A stretch of DNA of 18,210 nt from Candidatus Woesearchaeota archaeon (GCA_023701075.1 JAMPXQ010000009.1:1-18210), one strand, 5' to 3'. Shown: positions 1-8,071, numbered from the stretch's first letter. Notes: a model not told the origin generated them from the sequence alone. Made by a program: numbers and translations.

Positions 1-1
1 A

Positions 2-664
2 AATGCACTAGTCAATTCCGTCTATATGGGCAACCAGCTTCTTGATAGGAGAGTCTTTGGTATTGATTATGAAAAACTATGTGCTGGAGACCCCATGTAT
101 ATGCTTGCTTATTCCTTAAGCGATCCATTTGCGTATTATTTCTTGAAAGAACATGGATTATCTAGAGAAGATATTGCTGATCAAGTAATAAGATATTATG
201 TGATTGAACTTAGGCAAAGCTGGTCTATAAAAGGCATGCCTGATGATGCTGCAAAATTTTTTGGCATCCCTGAGGAACTGGCCAGGTTTTATGTTGCACA
301 AAATCCTGAGAAATACCGAGAATTCTTTGAGAATTCAAGCAGAGTATATGAGAACCTCAAGACACAATTCAATATCTGGTCTGCTTTCTTGTGCGTCTAT
401 AACACTGCAGCATATGCTTGCAGGGATCATGATGAAACTATCAAAGTAAATGCCCGAGGGATACAATATGAGATATCAAACCATGACTATGCTGCAGCTT
501 GGCAAGCAGTATTAAGAGAACTTAAACTGCCAATTATATTATCTGAGCAACTATGCATGCTACAGAATCATGATATTGTGAACCCTGTCTTTGCTGAAGA
601 CATTTTAGGCGGTTTAGCAAATAGCTCATCTTATGAGAATAAACCCCTAAGACGAGGTGCATAG
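2..664 (+). CDS. Unknown soluble protein, 5' end cut by window
   Basis: The reading frame is open to the first bases of the window, so the gene probably begins upstream. The first in-window ATG is at 26, but no SD or TATA box can be judged there. The visible 220 residues look soluble and mostly helical, with no signal peptide or membrane span. Aromatic residues are frequent (for example around FYVAQNPEKYREFF, about residues 95-110 of the visible part). I recognise no family or catalytic motif. The stop is followed after 2 bases by the ATG of a membrane protein, so the two are probably co-transcribed. Real coding is supported by length and continuity; function is unknown. Confidence 0.7.
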   Translation, partial: NALVNSVYMGNQLLDRRVFGIDYEKLCAGDPMYMLAYSLSDPFAYYFLKEHGLSREDIADQVIRYYVIELRQSWSIKGMPDDAAKFFGIPEELARFYVAQNPEKYREFFENSSRVYENLKTQFNIWSAFLCVYNTAAYACRDHDETIKVNARGIQYEISNHDYAAAWQAVLRELKLPIILSEQLCMLQNHDIVNPVFAEDILGGLANSSSYENKPLRRGA

Positions 665-666
665 AA

Positions 667-1209
667 ATGCATAATTATACAAAGGATAAAATCATCGGAT
701 TTTGTTCCAGAAACAGGAATCATCTCTTTTTGATGCTTTTCATGCTGATTATTATGTTCATCAATCCAGACATCTTCCTTATCATCCTATTCATCACATT
801 AGAATTTTTTTCCACTTGGTTTGAAATGAACTTCAAGATTGAGCCAGGCCCTGATTTCATAATGTGCGGAATAATATTTTTCTCTTATATTGGAAAAATA
901 CCTCATGCCATATTCTTGATGCCGTTCATATTGATCTCAAAACTTATCTTTGCAAGATTCAAAACCAGACACCTTGCTAAACCTCTGATATATCTTGCAG
1001 TGTCCTTCCTTGCATATTCCCTTAGATCATTAGATATAGCGATATTAGCTCTTCTGTTATCAATATTCAGATATCTCACTGAATATATATTTGAATTTGC
1101 CATGTCTAAGACAATATCTTTCGATAGGCTTATACCTAGAACACTAAGAGTTGTTTTTACATACCTTTTTTTTATGCTATTCTCTTCTATCCTGCTTAAG
1201 CTAGCCTGA
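667..1209 (+). CDS. Multi-spanning membrane protein of unknown function
   Basis: This 180-residue protein is almost entirely hydrophobic. I count about five to six likely transmembrane segments (near residues 19-33, 35-50, 62-76, 79-95, 105-135 and 160-178), separated by short basic or acidic loops. The N-terminus is short and positively charged. There is no recognisable transporter motif; the size and layout would fit a small integral membrane family such as a substrate-binding transporter subunit, but that is speculation. It starts 2 bases after the preceding stop, which points to translational coupling. Its last codons overlap by 9 bp the 3' end of the opposite-strand AbrB-PhoU gene. Confidence 0.7.
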   Translation: MHNYTKDKIIGFCSRNRNHLFLMLFMLIIMFINPDIFLIILFITLEFFSTWFEMNFKIEPGPDFIMCGIIFFSYIGKIPHAIFLMPFILISKLIFARFKTRHLAKPLIYLAVSFLAYSLRSLDIAILALLLSIFRYLTEYIFEFAMSKTISFDRLIPRTLRVVFTYLFFMLFSSILLKLA

Positions 1210-2124
1210 CAGATGATCCTCAACATTCAATAGATATGTCTCTATGTGGAATAATGACTCTAATATCATATGCATATAAGACAACATGATATAATCACTT
1301 TTTGGCTGCCTGAATGCAGATTTAATTGAATCAAACAATTTTTCACGCAATTTTTCAGCGCGAAGCAGCCCGCTATAGTCAAAATCAAACTTGAGAGAAT
1401 AGATCAATTCAAAATATACTATTATCCTATCAAAAATATCCAAGACAGCGTTAGAGATTTTTGAAGACCTAATGGCTTTGTCGCTGCACATTTCGTCCAG
1501 CTGATCACCTACTTGTTCCAAAAAGTTTATTGTCTGCATATACAAATATCCAGAGCCTTCAAAATCCCCACCACTCCTGTTAAGCATCCTTATTGAAAAA
1601 TTATATAATTTATTTATCTCCTTATCAATCAGGGCAATCTCACCAAGCTTTTCCATCTCCTGTTTTTTTAATGCGTCATTTACTTCCATTGCAAATGAAA
1701 GGGCCAAACGATATAGTCGCCTAAAGATAATCTCAAACCCTTCTTCCTTTGGCTGAGCGATGTTTTTTATCACCAGCCTAGTTTCTGTATGCTCTATGAC
1801 TTCGAATCCGACCAGCTCAAGCATCTTTGAACTTATCCTTGACCGAGGTATCTTAATCTTTGAAGTTATCGTAATCTCATCATAGCCTTTCCTGTACAGA
1901 TTTATCAAAACCCTCTTTAGGAAATCAACATTTTCGCCATAAACTATCCTGATTGCCCGTTTTTGTGCCATCTGTGGCACTGATAGAACCTTAAGATTAG
2001 CTCCGTGCTCAACTACCTCCAGCTCCTTACCTTCTTCTATCTTATTCTCTTTGCACCAGCCGGAAGGCAGGCTTATCGTGAGAGTAGATGGACCGTGCTT
2101 TACAATCTTCCTTAACATGACCAT
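1201..2124 (-). CDS. AbrB-PhoU family regulator (phosphate uptake regulator-like)
   Basis: Residues 1-48 form a SpoVT-AbrB-type swapped-hairpin DNA-binding domain: RKIVKHGPSTLTISLPSGW, then a basic/acidic turn and a hydrophobic strand. Residues about 125-305 are helical and PhoU-like, with the family pattern EQVGDQLDEM near 203-212 and an earlier IDKEINKLY helix. This fusion is a known archaeal architecture usually annotated as a phosphate uptake regulator; PhoU proteins act on phosphate transport or signalling, and the AbrB part suggests direct DNA binding. No pst transporter is nearby, so a link to phosphate is family knowledge, not context. A second ATG two codons in (2118) lies about 28 bases from an upstream TATA-like tract and may be the true leaderless start. 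The gene is convergent with the membrane protein gene. Confidence 0.88.
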   Translation of the reverse strand: MVMLRKIVKHGPSTLTISLPSGWCKENKIEEGKELEVVEHGANLKVLSVPQMAQKRAIRIVYGENVDFLKRVLINLYRKGYDEITITSKIKIPRSRISSKMLELVGFEVIEHTETRLVIKNIAQPKEEGFEIIFRRLYRLALSFAMEVNDALKKQEMEKLGEIALIDKEINKLYNFSIRMLNRSGGDFEGSGYLYMQTINFLEQVGDQLDEMCSDKAIRSSKISNAVLDIFDRIIVYFELIYSLKFDFDYSGLLRAEKLREKLFDSIKSAFRQPKSDYIMLSYMHMILESLFHIETYLLNVEDHLSG

Positions 2125-2290
2125 TAAAGAATATCAATCCATATATATATTTTTTGTATTATTATGTATATCCATATATATACATATATAAAATATGTGG
2201 ATTTTTTTATATATAACTCCCCTGTTCCTGAGTCCTGACATATCTAGCATTTAGAGAACAAATAGAGATATGCCTTGATAGGTGACTTCA
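2125..2290. promoter_or_regulatory. Divergent AT-rich promoter region with 12-bp direct repeat
   Basis: This gap between the AbrB-PhoU gene and the unknown operon is dominated by AT alternation. TCCATATATATA occurs twice, at 2138-2149 and 2171-2182, spaced 33 bp. On the plus strand a strong TATA-like stretch lies at 2203-2216 (T-run then ATATATAA), which would start an mRNA near 2240 with a leader of about 50 bases ending in the GGTGA SD at 2281-2285. On the minus strand the 2138-2152 tract is placed to serve the AbrB-PhoU gene. The repeats are candidate operators, possibly for the AbrB-domain protein itself; that is inference. Confidence 0.5.
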
Positions 2291-3331
2291 ATGATAACTC
2301 AAGACATTATTAGACCAAAGATGGAATTTATATATGATGCACTTGGTGTACCAATAGATTATTCAGACCATATATATACCAGAAATTTCAAAGAGTTCCT
2401 TCATGAGCTAAGAAACTCAGCCGGTTCAAATGAAGACAGGAGAAGTTTAATCTCAGACAGCAAAGCCAAGAAAATCAACCATCAGCTGCCAGATATTTTC
2501 CAGACTGTGATCACTGAAGAAAAAGTAATCCATTATGGTTGGCTGAAAGGCAGATCCGACTCTGTCCTTCACCAGGCACTCTTTGCTGATCTTGCAACTG
2601 ACATCTCGATAATGAGGTTTCCCATAATCTTAGAATCTGCACTAGAGATGACCAGAAACGCGTATGAGGCAAGTGGATCAAGTGAGGGGTTAGAAGAAAC
2701 CCTCATAGATATCAAAAAGGAACCTTCACCTATAGTAAGCCGGGAAAAAATCGGCGTCGTTGCACAGCTGGGCGGCCTTTGGCATGCAATAAATACAGAC
2801 ACTAAAAGATATGAAGAAAAGATTGATAGCATAAAATCATGGCACGATAGACTGATAAGGCCTAATGGGTATGAAGAAGCATTTGACCGGGTGTTTGCAT
2901 TCGGCGGCAGAAAAGACCCTAGGCTGTATATCGGTGCAACAATATATGGTGCAATCCAACCCTTGATAGGGAATGCAGACAAAGATCTGATAGGGAAATA
3001 TCTCTTGAAAGCCGTATCTGAAGTCGCATCCTCAAATGACGTATTGATATCTCTAGACCAGGAATATTGGTCCTCTGCCATGAATCAACTAAAAAATGCT
3101 GCTGAATCCACTGCAAGGACCGGTCAAATCGATAATGAATTCTTCACAGCAAGACCAATGCATTCTATTATGACTTCACTAGATAAAGCCTACTTCAGCA
3201 GGATATTTTTTTCAGAAGAAGATAGACGAAATGTAACTGAAAGATGGGATAACATGCTTTCTGCTACAGTTAGTCACATCCCCTATTCTGCACCATTTAA
3301 ACCTGCTGCAGGACTTAGAGAACTGAATTAG
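2291..3331 (+). CDS. Unknown protein, first gene of four-gene cluster
   Basis: I chose the ATG at 2291 because TAGGTGAC (GGTGA at 2281-2285) is a good SD with 5-base spacing; a GTG at 2282 is in frame but lies inside that SD. The product of 346 residues is soluble and largely helical, without signal peptide, membrane span or cysteine clusters. Recognisable stretches include a basic/acidic N-terminal third and a Gly-rich turn near GVVAQLGGLWHA (about residues 155-167). I recognise no family. It is followed after a 90-base gap by the next gene, with no obvious TATA box between them, so one transcript is likely. Strength as a gene: long frame, good SD, normal codon use. Function is unknown. Confidence 0.75.
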   Translation: MITQDIIRPKMEFIYDALGVPIDYSDHIYTRNFKEFLHELRNSAGSNEDRRSLISDSKAKKINHQLPDIFQTVITEEKVIHYGWLKGRSDSVLHQALFADLATDISIMRFPIILESALEMTRNAYEASGSSEGLEETLIDIKKEPSPIVSREKIGVVAQLGGLWHAINTDTKRYEEKIDSIKSWHDRLIRPNGYEEAFDRVFAFGGRKDPRLYIGATIYGAIQPLIGNADKDLIGKYLLKAVSEVASSNDVLISLDQEYWSSAMNQLKNAAESTARTGQIDNEFFTARPMHSIMTSLDKAYFSRIFFSEEDRRNVTERWDNMLSATVSHIPYSAPFKPAAGLRELN

Positions 3332-3421
3332 GTGTTGATAGGAAGAAATAGAACTAGATTTAATGACGAAAGCACAGAATTGCAATTGAGAATGTTAACG
3401 TAATAGAAGGAGGATAAAAAA

Positions 3422-4195
3422 ATGACATTTAAAGGAAATTGGGATGAACTTGTAGAACACTGGATAGAGAAAGCTGAGGCAGACAAAAGCTCAGATTTTG
3501 CACTTAGATGCGGACCTGTAGGGAGGATGTGGATAGACATCCCAACTTTTTCATATACTGCATCTGCTGAGGACAGAAAGCAATTCACCGTTGATGCTCC
3601 CGGCTTTACTAAAGCAACATACAAACTGGAAGACGAAGATATCTTCCTATTTAGCAATGCTGAAAGATTCTTGCAGCTTACAGGATTATATACCAAAGAT
3701 TCTGCAAAGACAGGCTATATCGCATACGATACAATGAATAGCAGGTTTAAAAACCTAGAGAAACTTACCGTATACCATTTTGATTTTGATGAGAAAGAAC
3801 GAGAAGGCATACGAGTCTATTCAAGAAAGCGGTTTGATGAGAACGGAGAGCTATCAAGCCATGAATCAAATATTGTCTATACCTCTGACAGATTTGACGG
3901 CGTCCCTTATGACTCTGACGATGTGCCATTGACCGGAAAATTAAGGATCCAAGATTCCCTAAAAGACCTGTTTGATTTTAGCGATAGACTGGAAAAGTAT
4001 GCCAGAAAGAATGATCTTCTGGTTCGAATGTCTCTTGACAATGGATATGACCCTTTCATGGCTGTGTGCCTTCCGCCTGTGCTGCTGGACTTGGACAGGT
4101 GCCTAAAAGGCCAGGCTAAAAGATATGCAAACCATGTTGCGAAAATCCATCAGATGATATTAGACTATGAAAAGAAGGTGTTTAAAGATGAATGA
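3422..4195 (+). CDS. Unknown protein B of four-gene cluster
   Basis: A very strong SD (GAAGGAGGAT, 3406-3415) sits 6 to 8 bases before the ATG, one of the best ribosome sites in the window. The protein has 257 residues, is soluble, and mixes strands and helices. Residues 61-70 read GFTKATYKLE, closely matching GSTRAIYKLE at residues 18-27 of the next protein; both are followed by a hydrophobic strand and a TGL/LGL turn, then a KTG. This suggests the two are distant relatives (inference from seven identical positions in ten). The C-terminal third is charged and helical (DYEKKVF at the end). No known domain recognised. Its last 8 bases overlap the next start. Confidence 0.77.
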   Translation: MTFKGNWDELVEHWIEKAEADKSSDFALRCGPVGRMWIDIPTFSYTASAEDRKQFTVDAPGFTKATYKLEDEDIFLFSNAERFLQLTGLYTKDSAKTGYIAYDTMNSRFKNLEKLTVYHFDFDEKEREGIRVYSRKRFDENGELSSHESNIVYTSDRFDGVPYDSDDVPLTGKLRIQDSLKDLFDFSDRLEKYARKNDLLVRMSLDNGYDPFMAVCLPPVLLDLDRCLKGQAKRYANHVAKIHQMILDYEKKVFKDE

Positions 4196-4964
4196 TTATA
4201 CCTTTCATGCAAGAAGGACCCTACCCTTTGCAGTAACCGGAAGTACAAGAGCAATATATAAGCTTGAATTGGCTCAAAAACAGAATGGGATTGTGATATA
4301 TCATGAATCTATGTTTGCTGCAAGGACAATAGAATACCTTGGCCTCACCCAAGAAAATGAAGCTTGCATCAAGACAGGCAGATATCTCAATTCTATCGCT
4401 TCTGATCTGTTTAAACCTGAATTAGTGTTTGATAGAAAAGGATTGATGCAAGTTTCAAAAGGAATGGTGACCCCACAGCACCAGCTTGATGCTGAAAAAT
4501 ACCAAAAATACATAGGGGATGATATCAAGATCCTATCTATTGATGAATCCTGCATGGAGATAGAGTATAACTCCAGATCTCCAATAAGACCTCCGGTAAC
4601 ATTCTATGATAAAAAAACTGAAGGTCCGCTATCAAAGATCGAAAAGATTGAATATGATGTATTGTTCTTGCCAGGATCAGGTATTTGCATAGAAAAAGAT
4701 GGACATACCCAAGTCATGTCTTTTTCGCTCACCCCAAATGCACTTGAAGCATATGTGACACTAGATTGGAAATATCCTTTAAGGAGAATTGCAGTCATTA
4801 CTGAGGATATGAATCCTTTTGCAAAAATTTCCGGCACTAGATTCACACGCCCATTGGAACTAAAAAAACCTATAAACGTTGGAATAGCTCGTGACTATGG
4901 ATTTGGTGAATTCTATGTAACAAAGATCCATAACCAAGGCGTGACTATTGAAGATAAGGTATGA
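4188..4964 (+). CDS. Unknown protein C of four-gene cluster
   Basis: The ATG at 4188 is preferred over an in-frame ATG at 4167, because GAAGGTG (4174-4180) is a well-placed SD and the downstream start gives the 8-bp overlap typical of coupled genes. The product has 258 residues and is soluble. Residues 18-27 (GSTRAIYKLE) match a motif in the preceding protein. The second half is strand-rich: a FLPGSGICIEKDG segment near 160-172, then several hydrophobic strands, suggesting a beta-sandwich or barrel (inference). There is no recognisable enzyme motif. Its stop lies 4 bases before the next ATG. Function is unknown; the context argues for a joint role with its neighbours. Confidence 0.77.
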   Translation: MNDYTFHARRTLPFAVTGSTRAIYKLELAQKQNGIVIYHESMFAARTIEYLGLTQENEACIKTGRYLNSIASDLFKPELVFDRKGLMQVSKGMVTPQHQLDAEKYQKYIGDDIKILSIDESCMEIEYNSRSPIRPPVTFYDKKTEGPLSKIEKIEYDVLFLPGSGICIEKDGHTQVMSFSLTPNALEAYVTLDWKYPLRRIAVITEDMNPFAKISGTRFTRPLELKKPINVGIARDYGFGEFYVTKIHNQGVTIEDKV

Positions 4965-4968
4965 TAAA

Positions 4969-5745
4969 ATGCTTAATGAAAAATTAGCTGTCCATTGGCA
5001 GATGCAAGGATATGATCTCTTGTTCTATATCGAACCTGACCATATCGATGAACATGTTGCTGCATTAAGAAGCGGAATGAGACAGACAAAAGAAGGTGCC
5101 AGCACCATGGCATTCCTGACTGCTGTTTCATTATATGATGAGAAATTAATGCAAAAACTTGGGCTTGACAAAAATGCCGAAAATGAAGATATCATCAGTA
5201 AGCTAAGCAGATTTTTTAGCGGACCTCATATCCCTCATAAAAATAACATATATTTTGAAGACAGCCTTGCATTAGCCTGGGCATGGAACAGACTAGGATT
5301 TCCAAGAGGCCATCCTAATGATGTGAATCTTTATGAAACAAATGACCCGACAGAAAAAGGGATATTTCTATGGACACTATACACAGGATATGGAAATTAT
5401 AACCAGATAACTGTCACAGAGAGGAAATATTTTAACAACCATATCCTTGATAGAACACAGTCTGCCTGGTACCATAAACTAGGCCTTCCTGGTTTTAGAA
5501 TGGAGTTTGCACGGAATCCGGAAATTAAATATATCGACCAAAGCGTCTTGGACAATATGGAGATAGCCGGACATACCAAGCAACCAGCAACAGCAGATAT
5601 ATACATAGAAAAACTGACATCGCCTATCAGATCAGAAAGAGGATTTTATCTGAACCAAGAAGCTGGTAGATGGCTAACGCCTGTCGCCTATGCTTTCAAA
5701 CCTATTGAAAAAAGATTACATATCCCTGGATTTCTTCCATATTGA
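4969..5745 (+). CDS. Unknown protein D, last gene of four-gene cluster
   Basis: I chose the ATG at 4969: AAGGT at 4957-4960 is a suitable SD, while the longer frame would need a TTG at 4948 inside the previous gene. The protein has 258 residues, the same length as its upstream neighbour, and is soluble. It is rich in aromatic residues and histidines, with a run from SLALAWAWNRLGFPRGHPND (about residues 100-119) to an LWTLYTGYGNY stretch. This looks like a helical domain with a ligand-binding or catalytic pocket, but I recognise no family. The start is 4 bases after the preceding stop. After its stop a 61-base gap separates it from the converging nrdJ tail ORF. Confidence 0.76.
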   Translation: MLNEKLAVHWQMQGYDLLFYIEPDHIDEHVAALRSGMRQTKEGASTMAFLTAVSLYDEKLMQKLGLDKNAENEDIISKLSRFFSGPHIPHKNNIYFEDSLALAWAWNRLGFPRGHPNDVNLYETNDPTEKGIFLWTLYTGYGNYNQITVTERKYFNNHILDRTQSAWYHKLGLPGFRMEFARNPEIKYIDQSVLDNMEIAGHTKQPATADIYIEKLTSPIRSERGFYLNQEAGRWLTPVAYAFKPIEKRLHIPGFLPY

Positions 5746-5806
5746 TAGATAGAAAATACCAAAAATCCAATTAAGTGGAATTATAATAAAATTAATCTAA
5801 AAAAAT

Positions 5807-5911
5807 TCAAACATTGCACGCGCTAAACCCGCACACCGGGCACATGCAGCATCCTTCCTGCATCACCATCTTGATTGCGCACTCCGGACATACTTCAAAA
5901 AATGCTCCCAT
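5807..5911 (-). CDS. Detached zinc-ribbon tail of class II ribonucleotide reductase
   Basis: This 34-residue ORF carries CPEC at residues 8-11, CC at 21-22, CPVC at 24-27 and a final Cys at 32. The order CPxC - EGC - CxxC - G(F/Y)SxC matches the zinc-ribbon end normally fused to the C-terminus of B12-dependent ribonucleotide reductases. Here it is separate: the NrdJ stop (5926-5928) is followed by AAAGGTGA, a strong SD, and then this ATG 14 bases after the stop in another frame. Its likely role is to supply the zinc-bound cysteines that relay reducing equivalents to NrdJ, acting in trans (inference). Conserved cysteines, the SD and position make it real despite its size. A recent frameshift is less likely, since a stop, an SD and a frame change all coincide. 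Confidence 0.75.
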   Translation of the reverse strand: MGAFFEVCPECAIKMVMQEGCCMCPVCGFSACNV

Positions 5912-5925
5912 CTTTTTTCACCTTT

Positions 5926-7827
5926 TTAGCAAAACGTACAATGAAGGTCTTCCTTCTTGCCAGGCTTTGTCTGGATCATTATAGGCTCTTCATCTGCTTT
6001 TTTAGTCTCTTTTGCTTCTTCTTTTTTTACTTCGGCTTTCTTTGTCTCTGCCTTGCTTGCCTCTTTCTTCACTTCACTGATATTGAGGACCTGGTTGCCT
6101 CTGCTTCCATCCCTATAGACAGTAGAACCTTTGCAGCCTGATTTCCATGAGAGCATATAACCTGCTTTCACCTGCTCAAGCGTCGCTGAGTTAGGGAAAT
6201 TGATTGTTTTTGAGACTGCATTCGTCACGTATTTCTGGAATGCTGCCTGCATATAGATATGCTCTTCTGCTGAGATGTTGAATGAGACCTCAAAAATCCT
6301 CTTGACATCATCCGGCACTTCATCTATCCCATCCAGTGTCCCCTGCTGTGCAATCCTCTTCATTAGCTCAGGAGAATAGAACCCCCTATCTTTCGCCACT
6401 TTCTCAAAATGCTTGTTGCCGTACGTAAATGTCGCTCCAATCGAATGGCTGTTCTTTATGAATGCCAATGCGAAATTCGGCTCACAGCCGCCTGATGTAT
6501 CTCCAAGCATGCTGAGTGTCCCGGTCGGTGCAATCGCTGTGATTGCACAGTTCCTCACTTTCCTGCCTTCTTTCTCGAATTCAGAGCCTTTCCAGCCTGG
6601 GAATACTCCTTTCTCATTAGCCAATGCTTCTGACGTATTCCAGCCTTCCTCATCAATGACCCTCATGACTTCTGTTGCCAGCTTCCTTCCCTGCTCACTT
6701 GAATATGGGATGCTCAACTGATATAGCATGTCTGCAAATCCAAGCACTCCTAAGCCTATCCTTCTTGTCTTCTTGGCCATCTCTGTAATCTCCGGTGTCG
6801 GATATTCTGATGCATCAATCACGTTATCAAGGAACCTTATCGCTTTCCTTGTTGTCGCTTTCAATTTTTCCCAATTGACTTTTGGAACCCCATCCTCATG
6901 CTTGACCATCCTATCAAGGTTGATTGAACCTAGGTTGCATACTTCATGGTCCAATAACCATATCTCAGCACATGGGTTTGTGGCCTTGAATGTGCCTAGA
7001 TGCTTTATCTTATTGAACCTATTTGCTGTATCTACGAATAATACTCCTGGTTCTCCAGTCTTCCAAGCATGATACGAGATCTTATCAAACAGATCCCTTG
7101 CATTGACCTGTTTCACTACCTCGCTTGTATGAGGGTCTATCAGATCATACATCTCATTCTTCTCTACTGCATGCATGAACTTATCATCAATCATGACAGA
7201 GATATTGAAATTTGTGAGCTGTGTAAGGTCATCCTTAGCTGTGACGAACTGCTCTATATCCGGATGCCAGACATGGAAAGTGGCCATCTGCGCGCCTCTC
7301 CTGTTCCCCTGCATGATAGTCGAACACATCACATCAAAAACCCTCATGAAACTTATCGGGCCTGATGCTACGCCTGAACAGCCTTTCACCCATGTGCCCT
7401 GCGGCCTGAGTGTAGAGAAACAGTAGCCTACTCCGCCGCCTCTCTTCTGGATCAATGCAGCTTTCTTCACTGCCTCAAAAATGCCTTCCATGCTGTCTTC
7501 AACAGGTATCACGAAGCAGTTGGCAAGATTCTTAACCGGTGTCCCTGCATTCGCTATCGTCCTTCCGCCCGGGATGAACTCAAGCGAGGACATCATGTCC
7601 AAAAATTCTTTTTCTATAGATTCAACTTCATTTTTTGATTTGAATGGAAGATCAGACTTCGCAATCTCTGCTGAGATCCTCTTGAACATCCCTAATGGAG
7701 ACTCTATGACATTCCCATCAGCATCTCTCTTGAGGTATTTCGCATAGACAATCCTAAGCTGATTGTCATTGAACCCCAGTTTCTCTGTCTCGCTCAATCC
7801 TGCCATAAAAGTCTTGTAATCCTGCAT
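5926..7827 (-). CDS. nrdJ: Adenosylcobalamin-dependent (class II) ribonucleotide reductase
   Basis: The enzyme reduces ribonucleotides to deoxyribonucleotides using a B12-derived radical, supplying DNA precursors. Family hallmarks are clear: FIPGGRT near 84-90, the redox Cys104 in LANCF with partner Cys297 in EVCNLGSINL, the radical site NPCAE (Asn284, Cys286, Glu288), the GGGVGYCFS loop at 130-138, and APTGTLSMLGDTSGG at 433-447. At 633 residues it is shorter than many NrdJ proteins: there is no N-terminal ATP cone, and the zinc-ribbon end is encoded separately downstream. Residues about 585-615 are a Lys/Glu/Ala-rich linker, and the chain ends in CTFC, a plausible redox-active pair (Cys630, Cys633). 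The start has SD AAAGGTGAT at 7832-7840. Two palindrome-like sites upstream suggest regulation by NrdR or an analogue. Confidence 0.96.
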   Translation of the reverse strand: MQDYKTFMAGLSETEKLGFNDNQLRIVYAKYLKRDADGNVIESPLGMFKRISAEIAKSDLPFKSKNEVESIEKEFLDMMSSLEFIPGGRTIANAGTPVKNLANCFVIPVEDSMEGIFEAVKKAALIQKRGGGVGYCFSTLRPQGTWVKGCSGVASGPISFMRVFDVMCSTIMQGNRRGAQMATFHVWHPDIEQFVTAKDDLTQLTNFNISVMIDDKFMHAVEKNEMYDLIDPHTSEVVKQVNARDLFDKISYHAWKTGEPGVLFVDTANRFNKIKHLGTFKATNPCAEIWLLDHEVCNLGSINLDRMVKHEDGVPKVNWEKLKATTRKAIRFLDNVIDASEYPTPEITEMAKKTRRIGLGVLGFADMLYQLSIPYSSEQGRKLATEVMRVIDEEGWNTSEALANEKGVFPGWKGSEFEKEGRKVRNCAITAIAPTGTLSMLGDTSGGCEPNFALAFIKNSHSIGATFTYGNKHFEKVAKDRGFYSPELMKRIAQQGTLDGIDEVPDDVKRIFEVSFNISAEEHIYMQAAFQKYVTNAVSKTINFPNSATLEQVKAGYMLSWKSGCKGSTVYRDGSRGNQVLNISEVKKEASKAETKKAEVKKEEAKETKKADEEPIMIQTKPGKKEDLHCTFC

Positions 7828-8071
7828 TCATATCACCTTTTTATCATGACCCAGTAAATACGTCTATATACAACATATTGTGGTATGGAAAATAATTACA
7901 TACAACCAATAGTGCAATGTATATCAATAGTAAAATAGCTTTATAAGTATATTGAATTAAGAATATATATTATGTAAACTATATGTTTTGACACATTTGT
8001 TAAGACAATTGATTGCTCATCAAGAATTGACAGACAAAGACATAAGGCATTAAAAAAATAGAATCAAAGAT
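7828..8071 (-). promoter_or_regulatory. nrdJ promoter region with paired NrdR-box-like sites
   Basis: ATACAACATATTGTGG (7868-7883) and ATACAACCAATAGTGC (7900-7915) start exactly 32 bp apart and agree at 12 of 16 positions. The first agrees with the known NrdR box (acaCwAtATaTwGtgt) at 13 of 16 positions by my count, the second at 11. NrdR sites usually come in pairs about three helical turns apart. For nrdJ, read on the minus strand, a TATA-like GTATATAG ends near 7861 and would give a leader of about 13 bases carrying the SD. A second canonical box, ACTTATAAAGC, lies at 7939-7949. One operator overlaps or abuts the nearer TATA box, fitting repression. I see no gene in the remainder (7950-8071). 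Confidence 0.5.

Noticed and set aside
2125..2290. AT-rich tract as a replication origin
   Set aside because: No Orc1/Cdc6 gene and no recognisable origin-recognition repeats with G-rich elements; a promoter role explains the tract.
5807..5928. nrdJ split explained as a simple frameshift
   Set aside because: A stop, an AAAGGTGA SD and a frame change coincide, so one inserted or deleted base would not rebuild a continuous reading frame through the stop.
5875..6141. Plus-strand ORF of 88 codons rich in Phe, Leu and Cys
   Set aside because: It is antisense to the nrdJ 3' end and its tail ORF. The unusual composition comes from the complement of the Lys/Glu/Ala linker and Cys codons.
7828..8071. 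Cobalamin riboswitch upstream of the B12-dependent reductase
   Set aside because: The region is AT-rich with no B12-box-like sequence or compact stem structure.
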